The position numbers and the translations under genes were made by a program. 64,000 nucleotides of DNA, from assembly GCF_014656055.1 (NCBI RefSeq), contig NZ_BNBR01000001.1:248001-312000 (forward strand), in the 5' to 3' direction. This document shows, one piece after another, positions 1 to 10,219 of the stretch. Source of the stretch: Streptomyces griseosporeus (GTDB lineage: Bacteria > Actinomycetota > Actinomycetes > Streptomycetales > Streptomycetaceae). The notes beneath the pieces are model-generated. The model was not told where the DNA came from. It saw nothing but the letters and a program-made list of their open reading frames with translations, and did no database searches. Position 1 is the first letter of the stretch, and the number at the start of each line of letters is the position of its first letter.

Positions 1-2
1 AC

Positions 3-425
3 CGGTTGCGGGAACGGGCCGGCCGGCGGCCGCTCCCACCGGGAACCATGCTGGCCACGTGTGACGGGGAACCCGGACGCCTGATCGGACTGTGGGAGGG
101 CGTCGCGTTCGCCGTGGTCGTGGATGCGGCGCATGCGCATCCCGGCACACCGGGGCGTGTGCACCGGCTCGAACTCGGCGGCGGGACGCTGGGCGGCGGC
201 TCGGCCACCAGCTCCCACGGACTCGGCCTGGGTGAGGCCGTCCAGCTGGCCGCGGCGCTGGACCGGCTGCCGGGGCGGCTGGTGGTGTACGCCGTGGAAG
301 GGGCCGAGGCCTCCTTCGGCAACGCCCTCTCCCCCGCCGTGGCGGAGGCCGCCGACGCACTCGCCGAGACCGTCGAGAAGGAGATCACACGGCACTGGGG
401 CACGTCGGCGGGGAGGCCGTCATGA
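3..425 (+). CDS. [NiFe] hydrogenase maturation protease (5' end outside window)
   Basis: C-terminal part of an endopeptidase of the HycI/HoxM type, which cleaves the C-terminal tail of the hydrogenase large subunit after nickel insertion. The reading frame is open from the window edge, so the N-terminus with the first metal-binding Glu lies upstream. Visible family features are the segment CDGEPGRLIGLWEG, the hydrophobic strand VAFAVVVDAAHA with its conserved Asp, a SSHGLGL motif and VVYAVEGAEASFGNALSP, typical of the C-terminal half. The stop overlaps the hypF start (ATGA), so the two are translationally coupled. The likely client is the large subunit at 5806, which carries a C-terminal extension beyond its DPCxxC motif. 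Family call is good; the true start cannot be seen. Confidence 0.85.
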   Translation, partial: RLRERAGRRPLPPGTMLATCDGEPGRLIGLWEGVAFAVVVDAAHAHPGTPGRVHRLELGGGTLGGGSATSSHGLGLGEAVQLAAALDRLPGRLVVYAVEGAEASFGNALSPAVAEAADALAETVEKEITRHWGTSAGRPS

Positions 426-2710
426 CCGCGCGCCACTTCCACGTCGAAGGCATCGTGCAGGGTGTGGGATTCCGGCCGTTCGTGTACCGCACCGCGGCGG
501 AACTGGGCCTGAGCGGATGGGTGGCCAACGTCGACGGACAGGTGGAGGGCGAGGTCGCGGGAGCCGCCCCGGCGATCGAGGAGTTCGCCGGCCGGCTCCG
601 CGCCGGCGCCCCGGCGCTCGCCCGCGTCCGGCGCGTGTCCCTCACCCGCGTCGCCGGGCCGCCCGCGGACCGCGCCGGATTCGAGGTGCGGCAGAGCGCG
701 CCCCGCGCCGCCGGGGCGCTGGTCCGCGAGGTGCCCCCGGACGCGGCGATCTGTGACGCCTGTCTGCGTGAGCTGCGTGATCCCGCGGATCGGCGCCACC
801 GCTACCCGTTCGTCAACTGCACGGACTGCGGTCCGCGCGCCACGATCATCGAAGACCTCCCCTACGACCGGGTCCGCACCACCATGCGCCGCTTCCCGCT
901 GTGCCCCGCTTGCGCGGCGGAATACGCCGATCCCGGCGACCGGCGCTTCCACGCCGAACCCATCGCCTGCCCGGCGTGCGGGCCGCGGCTGGCCTGGGAC
1001 GATCTGCGCGGCGAGGAGGCGTTGCGCGCCGCGGTGCGCACGATCGCCGCCGGCGGGATCGTCGCGCTGAAGGGGCTCGGGGGCTACCAGCTGGTCTGCG
1101 ACGCGACCGACGCACGGGCGGTGGCGGAACTGCGGCGCCGCAAGCGCCGGCCGTCGAAACCGCTGGCCGTGATGGTGGCCGATGTGCCGGCGGCGGCACG
1201 GCTGGCGCACATCGGCGTCGCCGAACTGCGGGTGCTCACCGGCCCCGAACGGCCCGTGGTGCTGCTCCCGCGGCGTGCGTGGCGGGGTCCCCCGCCGCTG
1301 GCTCCCGCGGTGCACCCGGGGCTGCGTCGGGTCGGGCTGTTCCTGCCCACCACGGGACTGCACCACCTCCTGCTCGACGAGCTCGGCCGGCCCTTGGTGG
1401 TCACCAGCGGCAACCTGGGCGGCGCGCCCCTCGCCATCGACGACGCGCAGGCCCGGCGTGACCTGACCGGCGTCGCGGACGGCTTCCTCACCCATGACCG
1501 GCCGATCCGTTCCCGCTACGACGACTCGGTGGTCGCGTTCAGCGGGCGTACCCGCATCACCGTCCGCCGGGCCCGTGGCCTGGCCCCCGCTCCCCTTGCG
1601 CTGCCGGTGAGTGAGCCGGTCGCCGGAGTGGGCGCCCAGCTCAAGCACACCTTCACGCTGGCCGCCGACGGACGCGCGCATCTCGGACCGCACACCGGTG
1701 ATCTGGCCGACCTGGCGACCCACGAGGCGTTCCTGGCGTCGTACGGGCGGCTGAAGCACCTCACCGGCATCGAGCCGCGTGTCCTGGCGCACGACCTGCA
1801 CCCGGGGTATCTGTCCACGCAGTGGGCCGAGGCCCAGGACCTGCCGCGCGTCGCCGTGCAGCACCACCACGCGCACGTGGCCGCGTGCGCGGCGGAGCAC
1901 CAGGTGCGCGGGCCCTTCGTCGGCGTCGCCTACGACGGGCTCGGGCTCGGTGACGACGGCACGCTGTGGGGCGGGGAGATCCTCCTCGCCGACCTGACCG
2001 GTTACCGCCGCGCCGGCAGGTTCGCCAGGGCCCCGCTGCCGGGCGGTGAGGCAGCCGTACGGCACCCCTCCCGCACGGCTCTCGGCCACCTGCTCGGCAC
2101 GGAGCGTCTCGGCGGCCCGGTCCTGGACGGCGGGCTGCTCCGGTCCTTCACCGACCGCCTGGACCCGGCGGAGGTCGCCGCCGTCGGCGCCATGATCACC
2201 CGGGACGTCAACTGTCCCCGCGCCTCCAGCGCCGGACGCCTCTTCGACGCGGCGGCATCCCTGCTCGGCATCACGGACGAGGTGGGATACGAAGGGGAAG
2301 CGGCCGTACTGCTGGAGGCGGCGGCCGGCCAGGAGCACGCCGAGCCTCTCGCCTGGCGGGTGCTACGGGTCGGCGGACTGTGGGTGTACGACTCGGCGCC
2401 CACCTTGACCGACCTGCTGCGCCGCCGCCTCGGCGGTGAGCCCGTCGGACACCTGGCCGCGGCCTTCCACCTCACCCTCGCGCTCGTCACCGCGGAGCTG
2501 GTCGCGCGGGTGGTGGCCGACGGTGCGCCCCGCACCGTGTGCCTCGGCGGCGGCTGCTTCGTCAACCGGCGCCTGCTCGTCGAGGTGCGGCGTCGGCTGC
2601 GGGCACAGGGGCTGAAGGTCGTGGTGGGCGGCCAGGTACCGGTCGGGGACGGCGGCATCAGCTACGGCCAGGCGGCGGTCGCCGCCGCACGCCTGACCGG
2701 AAGGGAGTGA
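422..2710 (+). CDS. hypF: Carbamoyltransferase HypF
   Basis: Makes the CN ligands of the NiFe active site: it converts carbamoyl phosphate to a carbamoyl-adenylate and passes the group to the C-terminal Cys of HypE. The 762 residues have the full family layout. An acylphosphatase domain (about 1-90) contains GIVQGVGFRPFVYR. Two zinc-finger motifs of paired CxxC (about 110-190) include CDACL, CTDCG, CPACA and CPACG. A YrdC-like domain (about 200-380) contains KGLGGYQLVCDA. The Kae1-like carbamoyltransferase domain (about 395-755) has the HHHAHVAA metal motif, VGVAYDGLGLGDDG and LGGGCFVNRRLL. The start is fixed by a four-base overlap with the protease gene. Length is normal and no defect was seen. 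Confidence 0.97.
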   Translation: MTARHFHVEGIVQGVGFRPFVYRTAAELGLSGWVANVDGQVEGEVAGAAPAIEEFAGRLRAGAPALARVRRVSLTRVAGPPADRAGFEVRQSAPRAAGALVREVPPDAAICDACLRELRDPADRRHRYPFVNCTDCGPRATIIEDLPYDRVRTTMRRFPLCPACAAEYADPGDRRFHAEPIACPACGPRLAWDDLRGEEALRAAVRTIAAGGIVALKGLGGYQLVCDATDARAVAELRRRKRRPSKPLAVMVADVPAAARLAHIGVAELRVLTGPERPVVLLPRRAWRGPPPLAPAVHPGLRRVGLFLPTTGLHHLLLDELGRPLVVTSGNLGGAPLAIDDAQARRDLTGVADGFLTHDRPIRSRYDDSVVAFSGRTRITVRRARGLAPAPLALPVSEPVAGVGAQLKHTFTLAADGRAHLGPHTGDLADLATHEAFLASYGRLKHLTGIEPRVLAHDLHPGYLSTQWAEAQDLPRVAVQHHHAHVAACAAEHQVRGPFVGVAYDGLGLGDDGTLWGGEILLADLTGYRRAGRFARAPLPGGEAAVRHPSRTALGHLLGTERLGGPVLDGGLLRSFTDRLDPAEVAAVGAMITRDVNCPRASSAGRLFDAAASLLGITDEVGYEGEAAVLLEAAAGQEHAEPLAWRVLRVGGLWVYDSAPTLTDLLRRRLGGEPVGHLAAAFHLTLALVTAELVARVVADGAPRTVCLGGGCFVNRRLLVEVRRRLRAQGLKVVVGGQVPVGDGGISYGQAAVAAARLTGRE

Positions 2711-2716
2711 GCGGAC

Positions 2717-3052
2717 ATGTGCCTGGGCATCCCCGGACGGATCACCGAAGTGCACGACGACGCCGGACTGCGCATGGGAACGGCCGACTTCGGCGGCGTA
2801 CGGCGTGAGGTGTGCCTGAGCTGCACGCCCGAGGCGGGCGTCGGGTCGTACGTCATCGTGCACGTCGGCTTCGCCATCACCCTGGTCGATGAGACGGAGG
2901 CGGAGCGCACCCTCGACGTGCTGCGGGCGATGGCCGGTGCCGTCGAAGCGGAACTCGGCGAGCCCCTTCCGCGGCGACCGCAGGGGTCCGGTCGGCCCGG
3001 CGGACAGGGCCGGTCGACCCCTGCCCTGCGCGCCCCCGGGAGCCCACCCTGA
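2717..3052 (+). CDS. hypC: Hydrogenase assembly chaperone HypC
   Basis: Small chaperone that works with HypD to assemble and carry the Fe(CN)2CO group to the large subunit. It begins MCLGIPG; the Cys after the initiator Met is the essential ligand of this family. The core (residues 1-80) shows the usual beta-barrel pattern, with YVIVHVGFAITLVDE near its end. Unusually for HypC (normally about 80-90 residues), this protein runs to 111, ending in a Gly/Pro/Arg-rich tail that looks disordered. It starts six bases after hypF and is followed by the hydrogenase beta-subunit gene. Confidence 0.95.
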   Translation: MCLGIPGRITEVHDDAGLRMGTADFGGVRREVCLSCTPEAGVGSYVIVHVGFAITLVDETEAERTLDVLRAMAGAVEAELGEPLPRRPQGSGRPGGQGRSTPALRAPGSPP

Positions 3053-3093
3053 CAGTGGAGGGCACCACAGCCACCCGGCGAGGAGGTCCCGCC

Positions 3094-4251
3094 ATGACCA
3101 CCACGGCACCCGCCGCCGTCCTGGACCGAGCGGGGCTCGACACCCTGGTCACCACCCTGGTGGCACAGGGCAGGACCGTGATCGGTCCGACCGTGCGGGA
3201 CGGCGCGGTGGTGCTCGCGGAGCTGTCCCGCGGCGATCAGCTGCCCTACGGCTGGGGCGTCGAACTGGACGCCGGCCGCTATCGCCTGGTCCCCCGCGCG
3301 GACGGAGCCGCCTTCGCCCACAGCGCGGGGCCGCAGTCCTGGAAGAACTGGCTGCACCCGGCGCACGAGCGGCTGTGGAGCGCCGACCGGGCGCCGGACG
3401 GCACCCCGGCGTACACGACCGAGCCGCTCGATCCGCCGCAGTACGCCTTCCTCGGCGTACGGCCCTGCGACCTGCGGGCCATCGCGATCCAGGACCGGGT
3501 CCTGACCGGCGGCGCGTACGAGGACTCCCGCTACGGAGCCCGTCGCCGTCGTGCCCTGCTGATCGCCGTCGAGTGCACCGAGCCCGGCGGGACCTGCTTC
3601 TGTGTGTCGGCCGGAGGGGGCCCGGCGGCCGGCCCCGGATACGACCTGGCCCTGACCGAGGTGCTGGACGGCGACGGCCACCGGTTCCTGGTCCGCGTCG
3701 GCAGCGAGGACGGCGCCCGGCTGCTGGAGCAGGTGCCGCACCGCGCGGCCGACCCGGCCACCGAGGCCACCGCACGCGCGTCCGTGGAGGCCGCCGCCGG
3801 CCGCATGGGCCGCGCCCTGCCGGAGGTCGACATCCGCGAGCTGCTGGCCGCGAGCCCGGACGCGGAGCGCTGGAACGACGTCGCCTCGCGCTGCCTGACC
3901 TGTGCCAACTGCACGATGGTGTGCCCGACCTGCTTCTGCACCACCACCGAGGAGGTCACCGACCTCACCGGGGACCACACCGAGCGGTGGCAGCGCTGGG
4001 ACTCCTGCTTCGACCTGGACTTCTCGCACCTGCACGGCGGCGGTCCGGTCCGGGCCTCGGCCCGCAGCCGCTACCGGCAGTGGCTGACCCACAAACTCTC
4101 CACCTGGTACGACCAGTTCGGCTCCTCCGGATGCGTCGGCTGCGGCCGCTGCATCGCCTGGTGCCCGGCCGGCATCGACATCACCGAGGAGGTCAGGGCC
4201 ATGGACGCGGAGCGTCCTGTGTCCCACGCCGGCGGAACGGGTGAGCAGTGA
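3094..4251 (+). CDS. Group 3b hydrogenase beta subunit (4Fe-4S electron transfer)
   Basis: Electron-transfer subunit that links the hydrogenase dimer to the flavin subunit, like HydB of Pyrococcus sulfhydrogenase and the A subunit of anaerobic sulfite reductase. About 385 residues. Two C-terminal iron-sulfur motifs are clear: CANCTMVCPTCFC (about 270) and CVGCGRCIAWCPAGID (about 345). The N-terminal part contains FLGVRPCDLRAIAIQDR, a signature of this family. I chose the ATG at 3094 because AGGAGG lies seven bases upstream; a GTG at 3055 in the same frame would add 13 residues with no good ribosome site. The stop overlaps the next gene (TGATG). Confidence 0.88.
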   Translation: MTTTAPAAVLDRAGLDTLVTTLVAQGRTVIGPTVRDGAVVLAELSRGDQLPYGWGVELDAGRYRLVPRADGAAFAHSAGPQSWKNWLHPAHERLWSADRAPDGTPAYTTEPLDPPQYAFLGVRPCDLRAIAIQDRVLTGGAYEDSRYGARRRRALLIAVECTEPGGTCFCVSAGGGPAAGPGYDLALTEVLDGDGHRFLVRVGSEDGARLLEQVPHRAADPATEATARASVEAAAGRMGRALPEVDIRELLAASPDAERWNDVASRCLTCANCTMVCPTCFCTTTEEVTDLTGDHTERWQRWDSCFDLDFSHLHGGGPVRASARSRYRQWLTHKLSTWYDQFGSSGCVGCGRCIAWCPAGIDITEEVRAMDAERPVSHAGGTGEQ

Positions 4252-5057
4252 TGACCGCCGTGCCTCTCCCCTACCGTGTGACCGCCCACCGGCGGGAGAC
4301 CGCCGACACGGCGACCCTGTACCTCACGCCGGTGCGTGAGGCGTTGCCCGACTTCGCTCCCGGCCAGTTCGCGATGGTGCACTGCTTCGGACGCGGCGAG
4401 ATACCCGTCTCCGTCAGCTCGGTGCAGGCCACCGGTGGTCTCGCGCACACGGTGCGGGCCGTCGGTGCCGTCTCCGCCGGGCTCTGCGCGGCGCGCGCCG
4501 GGGACGTGGTGGGGCTGCGCGGGCCGTACGGCACGGCCTGGGGGCTGGAGGCGGCCCGCGGCCGGGACGTGATCGTGGTCGCGGGCGGCATCGGGCTGGC
4601 GCCGTTGCGCCCACTGATCCTCCAGACGGTCGCCGCTCCGGAAGCGTACGGCCGTGTCAGCGTCCTGGTCGGGGCCCGCACGCCGGCCGACCTGGTCGGC
4701 CGGGAGGAGATCCCGCGATGGCCCACGGCCTTCACCGGTGTCACCGTGGACCGGCCGGACCCGGGCTGGCACGGCGATGTCGGCCTGGTCACCGCGCTGC
4801 TGGACCGGGCACCGTTCGAGGCCGCCCGCACCTCGGCGTTCGTGTGCGGCCCCGAGCCGATGATCCGCGCCACGGCACGTGATCTGACCGGCCGCGGTGT
4901 GGCACCCGAGCGCGTCCGGGTGTCGCTGGAGCGGAACATGCGGTGCGCGACCGGACACTGCGGGCACTGCCAGCTCGGCCCGCTGCTGCTGTGCCGCGAC
5001 GGCCCCGTCGTGGGCTGGGACGTCGTCGAGGACCTGCTGTCGGTCAGGGAGTTGTGA
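4251..5057 (+). CDS. Group 3b hydrogenase gamma subunit (FAD/NAD(P)-binding)
   Basis: Diaphorase subunit that exchanges electrons with NAD(P)H, like HydG of the Pyrococcus enzyme and other ferredoxin-NADP reductase-type proteins. Residues 1-100 form the FAD barrel ([23 protein letters not shown]). Residues 105-225 form the nucleotide-binding domain, with [15 protein letters not shown] and FVCGPEPMI. The C-terminus has the 2Fe-2S cysteines in [19 protein letters not shown]. The start is taken as ATG 4251, directly after an in-frame GTG, overlapping the beta-subunit stop. The stop overlaps the small-subunit ATG at 5057, so translation of the four subunits is coupled. Confidence 0.9.
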   Translation: MTAVPLPYRVTAHRRETADTATLYLTPVREALPDFAPGQFAMVHCFGRGEIPVSVSSVQATGGLAHTVRAVGAVSAGLCAARAGDVVGLRGPYGTAWGLEAARGRDVIVVAGGIGLAPLRPLILQTVAAPEAYGRVSVLVGARTPADLVGREEIPRWPTAFTGVTVDRPDPGWHGDVGLVTALLDRAPFEAARTSAFVCGPEPMIRATARDLTGRGVAPERVRVSLERNMRCATGHCGHCQLGPLLLCRDGPVVGWDVVEDLLSVREL

Positions 5058-5809
5058 TGGCCCCGAAACTCGCCGTGTTCAAACTGGCCTCCTGCGACGG
5101 CTGCCAGCTGACCCTGCTGGACTGCGAGGACGAACTCCTCGCGCTCGCGGGGCAGGTGGAGATCGCGCACTTCCTCGAAGCCTCCAGCGACGTCCGGCCG
5201 GGTCCGTACGACCTTGCCCTGGTGGAGGGCTCCGTCACCACCGCCGAGGACGCCGAGCGGGTGCGGGCCATCCGCGCCGCCTCCCGCCACCTGGTGACGA
5301 TCGGCGCCTGCGCGACCGCCGGAGGCATCCAGGCCCTGCGCAACTTCGCGGACGTCGACGAGTACCGCCGCACCGTCTACGCCCGCCCGGAGTACGTCTC
5401 CACCCTCGCCACGTCCACACCGGTCTCCGACCACGTGCACGTCGACTTCGAGCTGCGGGGCTGCCCCGTCGACCGGCGGCAGCTGCTCGAAGTGATCACC
5501 GCGTTCCTGGCGGGACGCAAGCCCGACGTGCCGGACCACAGCGTGTGCTTCGAGTGCAAGCGGCGCGGCACGGTGTGCGTCACCGTCGCGCACGGCACGC
5601 CTTGCCTGGGCCCGGTGACACAGGCCGGCTGTGGTGCCCTGTGCCCGGCCTTCCGGCGCGGCTGCTTCGGCTGCTTCGGACCGTCCGGGTCGGTGAACCT
5701 GCCCGCCCAGATCCGGCTGCTGCGCCGCGACGGACTCGACGAGGACGCCGTACAGCGCTTCCTGCACACCTTCAACGCCGCCGCCTTCGACGAGGAGTTG
5801 AGGACATGA
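5057..5809 (+). CDS. Group 3b [NiFe] hydrogenase small (delta) subunit
   Basis: Iron-sulfur subunit that relays electrons between the NiFe centre and the other subunits. 250 residues. The N-terminal proximal-cluster motif is [18 protein letters not shown], followed by [12 protein letters not shown] and [15 protein letters not shown]-terminal Cys-rich stretch ([35 protein letters not shown]) supplies the remaining cluster ligands. There is no Tat signal, in line with a soluble cytosolic enzyme. The start overlaps the gamma-subunit stop and the stop overlaps the large-subunit start. Confidence 0.93.
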   Translation: MAPKLAVFKLASCDGCQLTLLDCEDELLALAGQVEIAHFLEASSDVRPGPYDLALVEGSVTTAEDAERVRAIRAASRHLVTIGACATAGGIQALRNFADVDEYRRTVYARPEYVSTLATSTPVSDHVHVDFELRGCPVDRRQLLEVITAFLAGRKPDVPDHSVCFECKRRGTVCVTVAHGTPCLGPVTQAGCGALCPAFRRGCFGCFGPSGSVNLPAQIRLLRRDGLDEDAVQRFLHTFNAAAFDEELRT

Positions 5810-7155
5810 CCCACCGTGGTTCCCGGGTCCTGCACGTCGGCTCGCTCTCCCGGGTCGAGGGCGAAGGCGCGCTGCGCCTGTACGTCGACGACGGCACGGT
5901 CACCGGAGCGCGGCTGGAGATCTACGAACCGCCGCGCTTCTTCGAGGCGTTCCTGCGCGGCCGGTCCTACACGGAGCCGCCGGACATCACCGCCCGGGTG
6001 TGCGGCATCTGCCCCGTCGCCTACCAGATGAGCGCCTGCGCCGCGATCGAGGACGCCTGCGGAGTCGAGGTGGACCCGGCGATCCGGGACCTGCGGCGGC
6101 TGCTGTACTGCGGCGAGTGGATCGAGAGCCAGGCGCTGCACATCCATCTGCTGCACGCGCCCGACTTTCTTGGCGCCGCAAGCGCGATCGAGCTGGCGCG
6201 CACCCACCGGGCGGAGGTGGAGCGCGGTCTGCGGCTGAAGAAGGCCGGCAACACGCTGATGGAGGTGCTCGGCGGGCGGGCCGTGCACCCGGTCAACGTG
6301 CGGCTCGGCGGCTTCCACCGGGCGCCTGAGCGGGCGGAACTGCGGCCCCTGCGTGAGCAGTTGAAGCAGGCGCTGGACGACGCCTGGGAAGTCGTGCGGT
6401 GGGTCGCGACGTTCGACTTCCCCGACGCGCGGACCGACGCCGACCTGCTGGCGCTGGCCGCCGTGGACGAGTACGCCATCGACAGCGGCACACCCACCGT
6501 GCTGCGCGCCGACGGCGGCACGTTCGCCTTCCCGGTGCGGGAGTTCCCCGACCACGTGCGGGAGAAGCACCAGCCGCACTCCACCGCGCTGCACTCCCGG
6601 CTCGACGGGCGGCTGCACCTGACCGGCGCGCTCGCCCGGTTCGCCATCGGCGGGCGACGGCTGTCCGCCGTGGCCCGGCAGGCCGCCGTCGAGGCGGGAC
6701 TCGGCGATCCTAACGAGGGCGCGGTGTGCCGCAACCCCTATCGCTCGATCCTGGTGCGGGCCGTGGAAACCCTGTACGCCGTCGAGGAGGCCCTGCGGAT
6801 CATCGACGGCTACGAGCCGCCGGCCCGCCCGTACACCGACGTGCCGCCGGTGGCCGGCACGGGACACGGGGCCACCGAGGCGCCGCGGGGGCTCCTCTAC
6901 CACCGCTACACCGTCGATGCCGCGGGCCTGGTCACCGACGCCGTCCTGGTGCCGCCCACCGCGCAGAACCAGGGCGCCGTCGAGGACGACCTCCGGCGCC
7001 TGGCTCAGCAGGCCCTCACCGAACTCGACGTGGACGACGACGAGCTGACGTCCCTGTGCGAGCGGGTCATCCGCAACCACGACCCCTGCATCTCCTGTTC
7101 CACCCACTTCCTCGATCTGACGGTCGTCCGCACCCAGGGAGGTCACCATGCCTGA
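5806..7155 (+). CDS. Group 3b [NiFe] hydrogenase large (alpha) subunit
   Basis: Catalytic subunit of a bidirectional NAD(P)-linked hydrogenase. 449 residues. The N-terminal NiFe ligand pair is in [11 protein letters not shown] (about residue 65) and the C-terminal pair is in [11 protein letters not shown] near the end. About ten residues follow the terminal CxxCxxH, which is the tail expected to be removed by the maturation protease encoded at the window start. The gene order beta-gamma-small-large equals that of the hydBGDA cluster of Pyrococcus. Mycobacterial enzymes of this group (Hyh) are hypoxia-induced, which fits the stress island downstream. The start overlaps the small-subunit stop (ATGA). 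Confidence 0.94.
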   Translation: MTHRGSRVLHVGSLSRVEGEGALRLYVDDGTVTGARLEIYEPPRFFEAFLRGRSYTEPPDITARVCGICPVAYQMSACAAIEDACGVEVDPAIRDLRRLLYCGEWIESQALHIHLLHAPDFLGAASAIELARTHRAEVERGLRLKKAGNTLMEVLGGRAVHPVNVRLGGFHRAPERAELRPLREQLKQALDDAWEVVRWVATFDFPDARTDADLLALAAVDEYAIDSGTPTVLRADGGTFAFPVREFPDHVREKHQPHSTALHSRLDGRLHLTGALARFAIGGRRLSAVARQAAVEAGLGDPNEGAVCRNPYRSILVRAVETLYAVEEALRIIDGYEPPARPYTDVPPVAGTGHGATEAPRGLLYHRYTVDAAGLVTDAVLVPPTAQNQGAVEDDLRRLAQQALTELDVDDDELTSLCERVIRNHDPCISCSTHFLDLTVVRTQGGHHA

Positions 7156-7768
7156 GACCCCGTACAAGGTGAGCGATGTGATGACGCACACCGTCGTCGC
7201 CGTGGGCAGCGAGGCGCCGTTCAAGGACGTCGTGGAGCTGCTCGACCAGTGGAGGGTCAGCGCCGTGCCGGTGCTGGCCGGAGAGGGCCGGGTCGTCGGC
7301 GTCGTCTCCGAGGCGGATCTGCTGGCCAAGGAGGAGTTCCGCGACACCGACGAGGGCGGCCTCGCCGAGCGGATCAAGGCGAGCGCGCTGACCGCGGGCG
7401 AGCTGATGAGTGCACCGGCCGTCACCGTGCACGCCGACGCCACCGTCGCCGAGGCCGCCCGCATCATGGCCCGCCGGCACGTCAAGCGCCTGCCCGTGGT
7501 GGACGGCGTCGGCCTGCTGCAAGGCGTGGTCAGCCGCAGCGACCTGCTCAAGGTGTTCCTGCGCTCCGACGAGGACATCGCCGAGGAGATCCGGCACAGT
7601 GTGCTGAACCTGCTGCCCGTCGGCGACGCGGTCACGGCGTCGGTGACCGACGGAGTGGTCACCCTCGGCGGGGCGCTTCCCGAGCGCGGTCTCGAGCCCG
7701 TGATCGCGCGGGCGGTCCGCGCGGTCGAGGGCGTCGTGGACGTCCGGCTGGATCTGACCCACCGATGA
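7148..7768 (+). CDS. CBS-pair and BON domain protein
   Basis: Probable regulatory or sensor protein of 206 residues. Two CBS domains (about 8-70 and 80-140) bind adenine nucleotides in this family; visible signatures are [23 protein letters not shown] and [19 protein letters not shown]-terminal BON domain (about 150-200; [27 protein letters not shown]) is usually linked to membrane or lipid association. It starts inside the large-subunit gene and its stop overlaps hypD, so it is co-expressed with the hydrogenase. A close paralogue lies at 12705. CBS proteins such as Hrp1 belong to mycobacterial hypoxia regulons; a direct role in hydrogenase control is only inference. Confidence 0.9.
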   Translation: MPETPYKVSDVMTHTVVAVGSEAPFKDVVELLDQWRVSAVPVLAGEGRVVGVVSEADLLAKEEFRDTDEGGLAERIKASALTAGELMSAPAVTVHADATVAEAARIMARRHVKRLPVVDGVGLLQGVVSRSDLLKVFLRSDEDIAEEIRHSVLNLLPVGDAVTASVTDGVVTLGGALPERGLEPVIARAVRAVEGVVDVRLDLTHR

Positions 7769-8868
7769 AGTACCTCGACGAGTACCGCGACCCCGTGCTC
7801 GCCCGGCGCCTGCTGGACGAGCTGCGGGCCACCGCGACCCGGCCCTGGCGGATCATGGAGGTGTGCGGCGGGCAGACGCACACCCTCGTCCGGCAGGGCA
7901 TCGACGAACTGCTGCCCGCCGGGATGCGGATGATCCACGGTCCCGGCTGCCCGGTCTGCGTCACTCCGCTGGAGACCCTGGACCGCGCCGTGGTCATCGC
8001 CGCCCGCCCCGGCGTGATCCTCACCAGCTTCGGCGACATGCTGCGCGTCCCCGGCACCCGCACCGATCTGCTGTCACTGCGGGCGCGGGGCGCGGACGTG
8101 CGCGTCGTGTACGCGCCCATGGACGCCGTCCGGCTGGCCTCCGCCCACCCCGACCGGCAGGTGGTGTTCCTCGCCGTCGGGTTCGAGACGACGGCACCCG
8201 CCAACGCCATGGCCGTACTGCACGCGGCGCGGCTCGGCCTGCCCAACTTCACGATGCTCGTCAGCCATGTCCTCGTCCCGCCCGCCATGACCGCGCTGCT
8301 CCAGGACCCTGCCTGCGAGGTCCAGGCGTTCCTGGCGGCCGGGCACGTGTGCGCGGTGATGGGCTGGCGCGAGTACGAACCGATCGCCGCGCACTACCGG
8401 GTGCCGATCGTGGTGACCGGGTTCGAGCCGCTGGACCTGCTGGAGGGCATCCTCATGGCCGTCGCCCAGCTGGAGGCCGGCCGGTACGAGGTGGAGAACC
8501 AGTACGCGCGGGCCGTGCGGCGGACGGGCAACACCGCCGCGCAGGACGCCGTACGCCGGGTCTTCCGGGTCACCGACCGGTCCTGGCGCGGCATCGGGCA
8601 CCTGCCCTCCAGCGGCCTCGAACTCGCCCAGGAGTACAGCCGCTTCGACGCGGCCCGCCGCTTCCGGGTGGACGGTCTGCGGCCCGCCGAGGACGCCGAG
8701 TGCATCGCCGGTGCCGTCCTCACCGGCGCGAAGCTGCCCACCGACTGTCCCGCCTACGGCACCCGCTGCACCCCGCGGCATCCCCTCGGCGCGCCCATGG
8801 TGTCGTCCGAGGGCACCTGTGCCGCCTTCCACGCGGCCGGCCGCACCCGCACAAGGAGTACGACATGA
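7765..8868 (+). CDS. hypD: Hydrogenase maturation protein HypD
   Basis: Iron-sulfur scaffold on which, with HypC, the Fe(CN)2CO unit is built. 367 residues. Family motifs are present: [15 protein letters not shown] near residue 30, [15 protein letters not shown] near residue 60, [25 protein letters not shown], and a Cys-rich C-terminus ([38 protein letters not shown]). The start overlaps the CBS-BON stop (ATGA) and the stop overlaps hypE. Length and motifs are normal. Confidence 0.97.
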   Translation: MKYLDEYRDPVLARRLLDELRATATRPWRIMEVCGGQTHTLVRQGIDELLPAGMRMIHGPGCPVCVTPLETLDRAVVIAARPGVILTSFGDMLRVPGTRTDLLSLRARGADVRVVYAPMDAVRLASAHPDRQVVFLAVGFETTAPANAMAVLHAARLGLPNFTMLVSHVLVPPAMTALLQDPACEVQAFLAAGHVCAVMGWREYEPIAAHYRVPIVVTGFEPLDLLEGILMAVAQLEAGRYEVENQYARAVRRTGNTAAQDAVRRVFRVTDRSWRGIGHLPSSGLELAQEYSRFDAARRFRVDGLRPAEDAECIAGAVLTGAKLPTDCPAYGTRCTPRHPLGAPMVSSEGTCAAFHAAGRTRTRSTT

Positions 8869-9899
8869 GCGCCCTCTGCCCCGCCCCTCTGCACGAGGAC
8901 GAGGTCGTCCTGCTCGGCCACGGGGCCGGCGGCCGCCTCTCCGCCGAACTGCTCGACCGGCTGATCCTGCCCGCCCTGGACGGTGGCCCCGGCCCCATGG
9001 AGGACGCGGCGCTGCTGCCGGGCTACCGGGAGCTGGTGATGAGCACCGACAGCTTCGTCGTCAGCCCGCTGTTCTTCCCCGGCGGTGACATCGGCTCGCT
9101 CGCCGTCCACGGCACCGTCAACGACCTCGCCATGCGGGGCGCATGGCCCCTGGCGCTGTCGGTCTCCTTCATCGCCGAAGAGGGGCTGCCGCTGACCGAG
9201 CTGCGCTCCGTCGCCGTGTCGCTGGGCAAGGCCGCGCAACAGGTGGGGGTGCCCGTGATCACCGGGGACACCAAGGTGGTGGGGCGGGGGGCGGCCGACA
9301 GGCTGTTCGTCAACACGACCGGGATCGGGCGGCGGCACGGTTCCCTGCACCCCTCCGCCGCGCTCGCGCGCCCCGGCGACGCGGTACTGCTCTCCGGGCC
9401 GATAGGACTGCACGGCATTACGGTGCTCAGCACGCGTGAGGGCCTGGGGTTCGAGGCCGACATCGCCTCGGACACACGTCCGTTGCACCGGCTGGTGGCG
9501 GCGCTCGCGCCGCTCGGCGCGGCCGTCCACGTCCTGCGCGATCCGACCCGGGGCGGGCTCGCCGCCGCTCTGAACGAGATCGCCCGCGACTCGCGCGTCG
9601 CGGTGGAGATCGAGGAGCCGGCCGTACCGGTGCCGCAGGCGGTCGCCTCCGCCTGCGACATGCTGGGCCTGGATCCCCTCGTCGTGGCGAACGAGGGCTG
9701 CCTGGTCGCGTTCGTCACCGCGGACGCCGCCGAGGAGGCGCTGACGGCACTGCGCTCCCTGCCGGAGGGGGCGCGGGCGGTGCGCATCGGCGAGGTGCTC
9801 CCGGAGGGCCCGGCGGCCCGTGTGACGCTGCGGACGCTGGTGGGCGCCCGCCGCATCGTGGACATGCCGCTGGGAGAACAACTGCCCCGCATCTGCTGA
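8865..9899 (+). CDS. hypE: Carbamoyl dehydratase HypE
   Basis: ATP-dependent enzyme of the PurM/AIR synthase fold that dehydrates the thiocarboxamide on its own C-terminal Cys to thiocyanate, the source of the CN ligands. 344 residues. Seen: [17 protein letters not shown] at the N-terminus, [56 protein letters not shown], and the diagnostic C-terminus PRIC ending in the modified Cys. An AAGGAG ribosome site lies six bases upstream and the start overlaps hypD. It is the last gene of the hydrogenase operon in view. Confidence 0.97.
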   Translation: MSALCPAPLHEDEVVLLGHGAGGRLSAELLDRLILPALDGGPGPMEDAALLPGYRELVMSTDSFVVSPLFFPGGDIGSLAVHGTVNDLAMRGAWPLALSVSFIAEEGLPLTELRSVAVSLGKAAQQVGVPVITGDTKVVGRGAADRLFVNTTGIGRRHGSLHPSAALARPGDAVLLSGPIGLHGITVLSTREGLGFEADIASDTRPLHRLVAALAPLGAAVHVLRDPTRGGLAAALNEIARDSRVAVEIEEPAVPVPQAVASACDMLGLDPLVVANEGCLVAFVTADAAEEALTALRSLPEGARAVRIGEVLPEGPAARVTLRTLVGARRIVDMPLGEQLPRIC

Positions 9900-10219
9900 G
9901 GGTGTGCCGGCGTACAGGGCGCCGCCGGCCAGGACGGCGTCGTCGGTGCCCTTCTCCTCACCTCAGCCGCCGCAGGTACGGATCGCGCGGCCGACGGGGC
10001 GCGCAGGCGCACCTGGGTGTCAAGCATGCGACGGTGGTGCTGTCCGTCAGCAGGGCGTGCGCCGGCGGGCGTGCACCGGTGTGTGGCTGACCATGTCGTC
10101 CTTCATCGCGGGCCGCCTGGTAAGCCTTCCCTCCGCTCCGAGCGTCCCGCACAGCGGGGAGCCCGCCCCATGGGCCCCGCAGCGGCAAGGGGGCGGCTCC
10201 TGCGGAGCAGGGCCTCGGG
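9900..10219. other. Intergenic region after hypE
   Basis: About 320 bases between the hydrogenase operon (plus strand) and the convergent stress-protein genes (minus strand). Reading frames here have no recognisable protein content and poor ribosome sites. GC-rich short inverted repeats occur, but none is a clear terminator. Confidence 0.5.

Noticed and set aside
2662..4227. Long minus-strand frame across hypC and the beta-subunit gene
   Set aside because: It lies opposite clearly conserved genes, and its translation has no recognisable motif.
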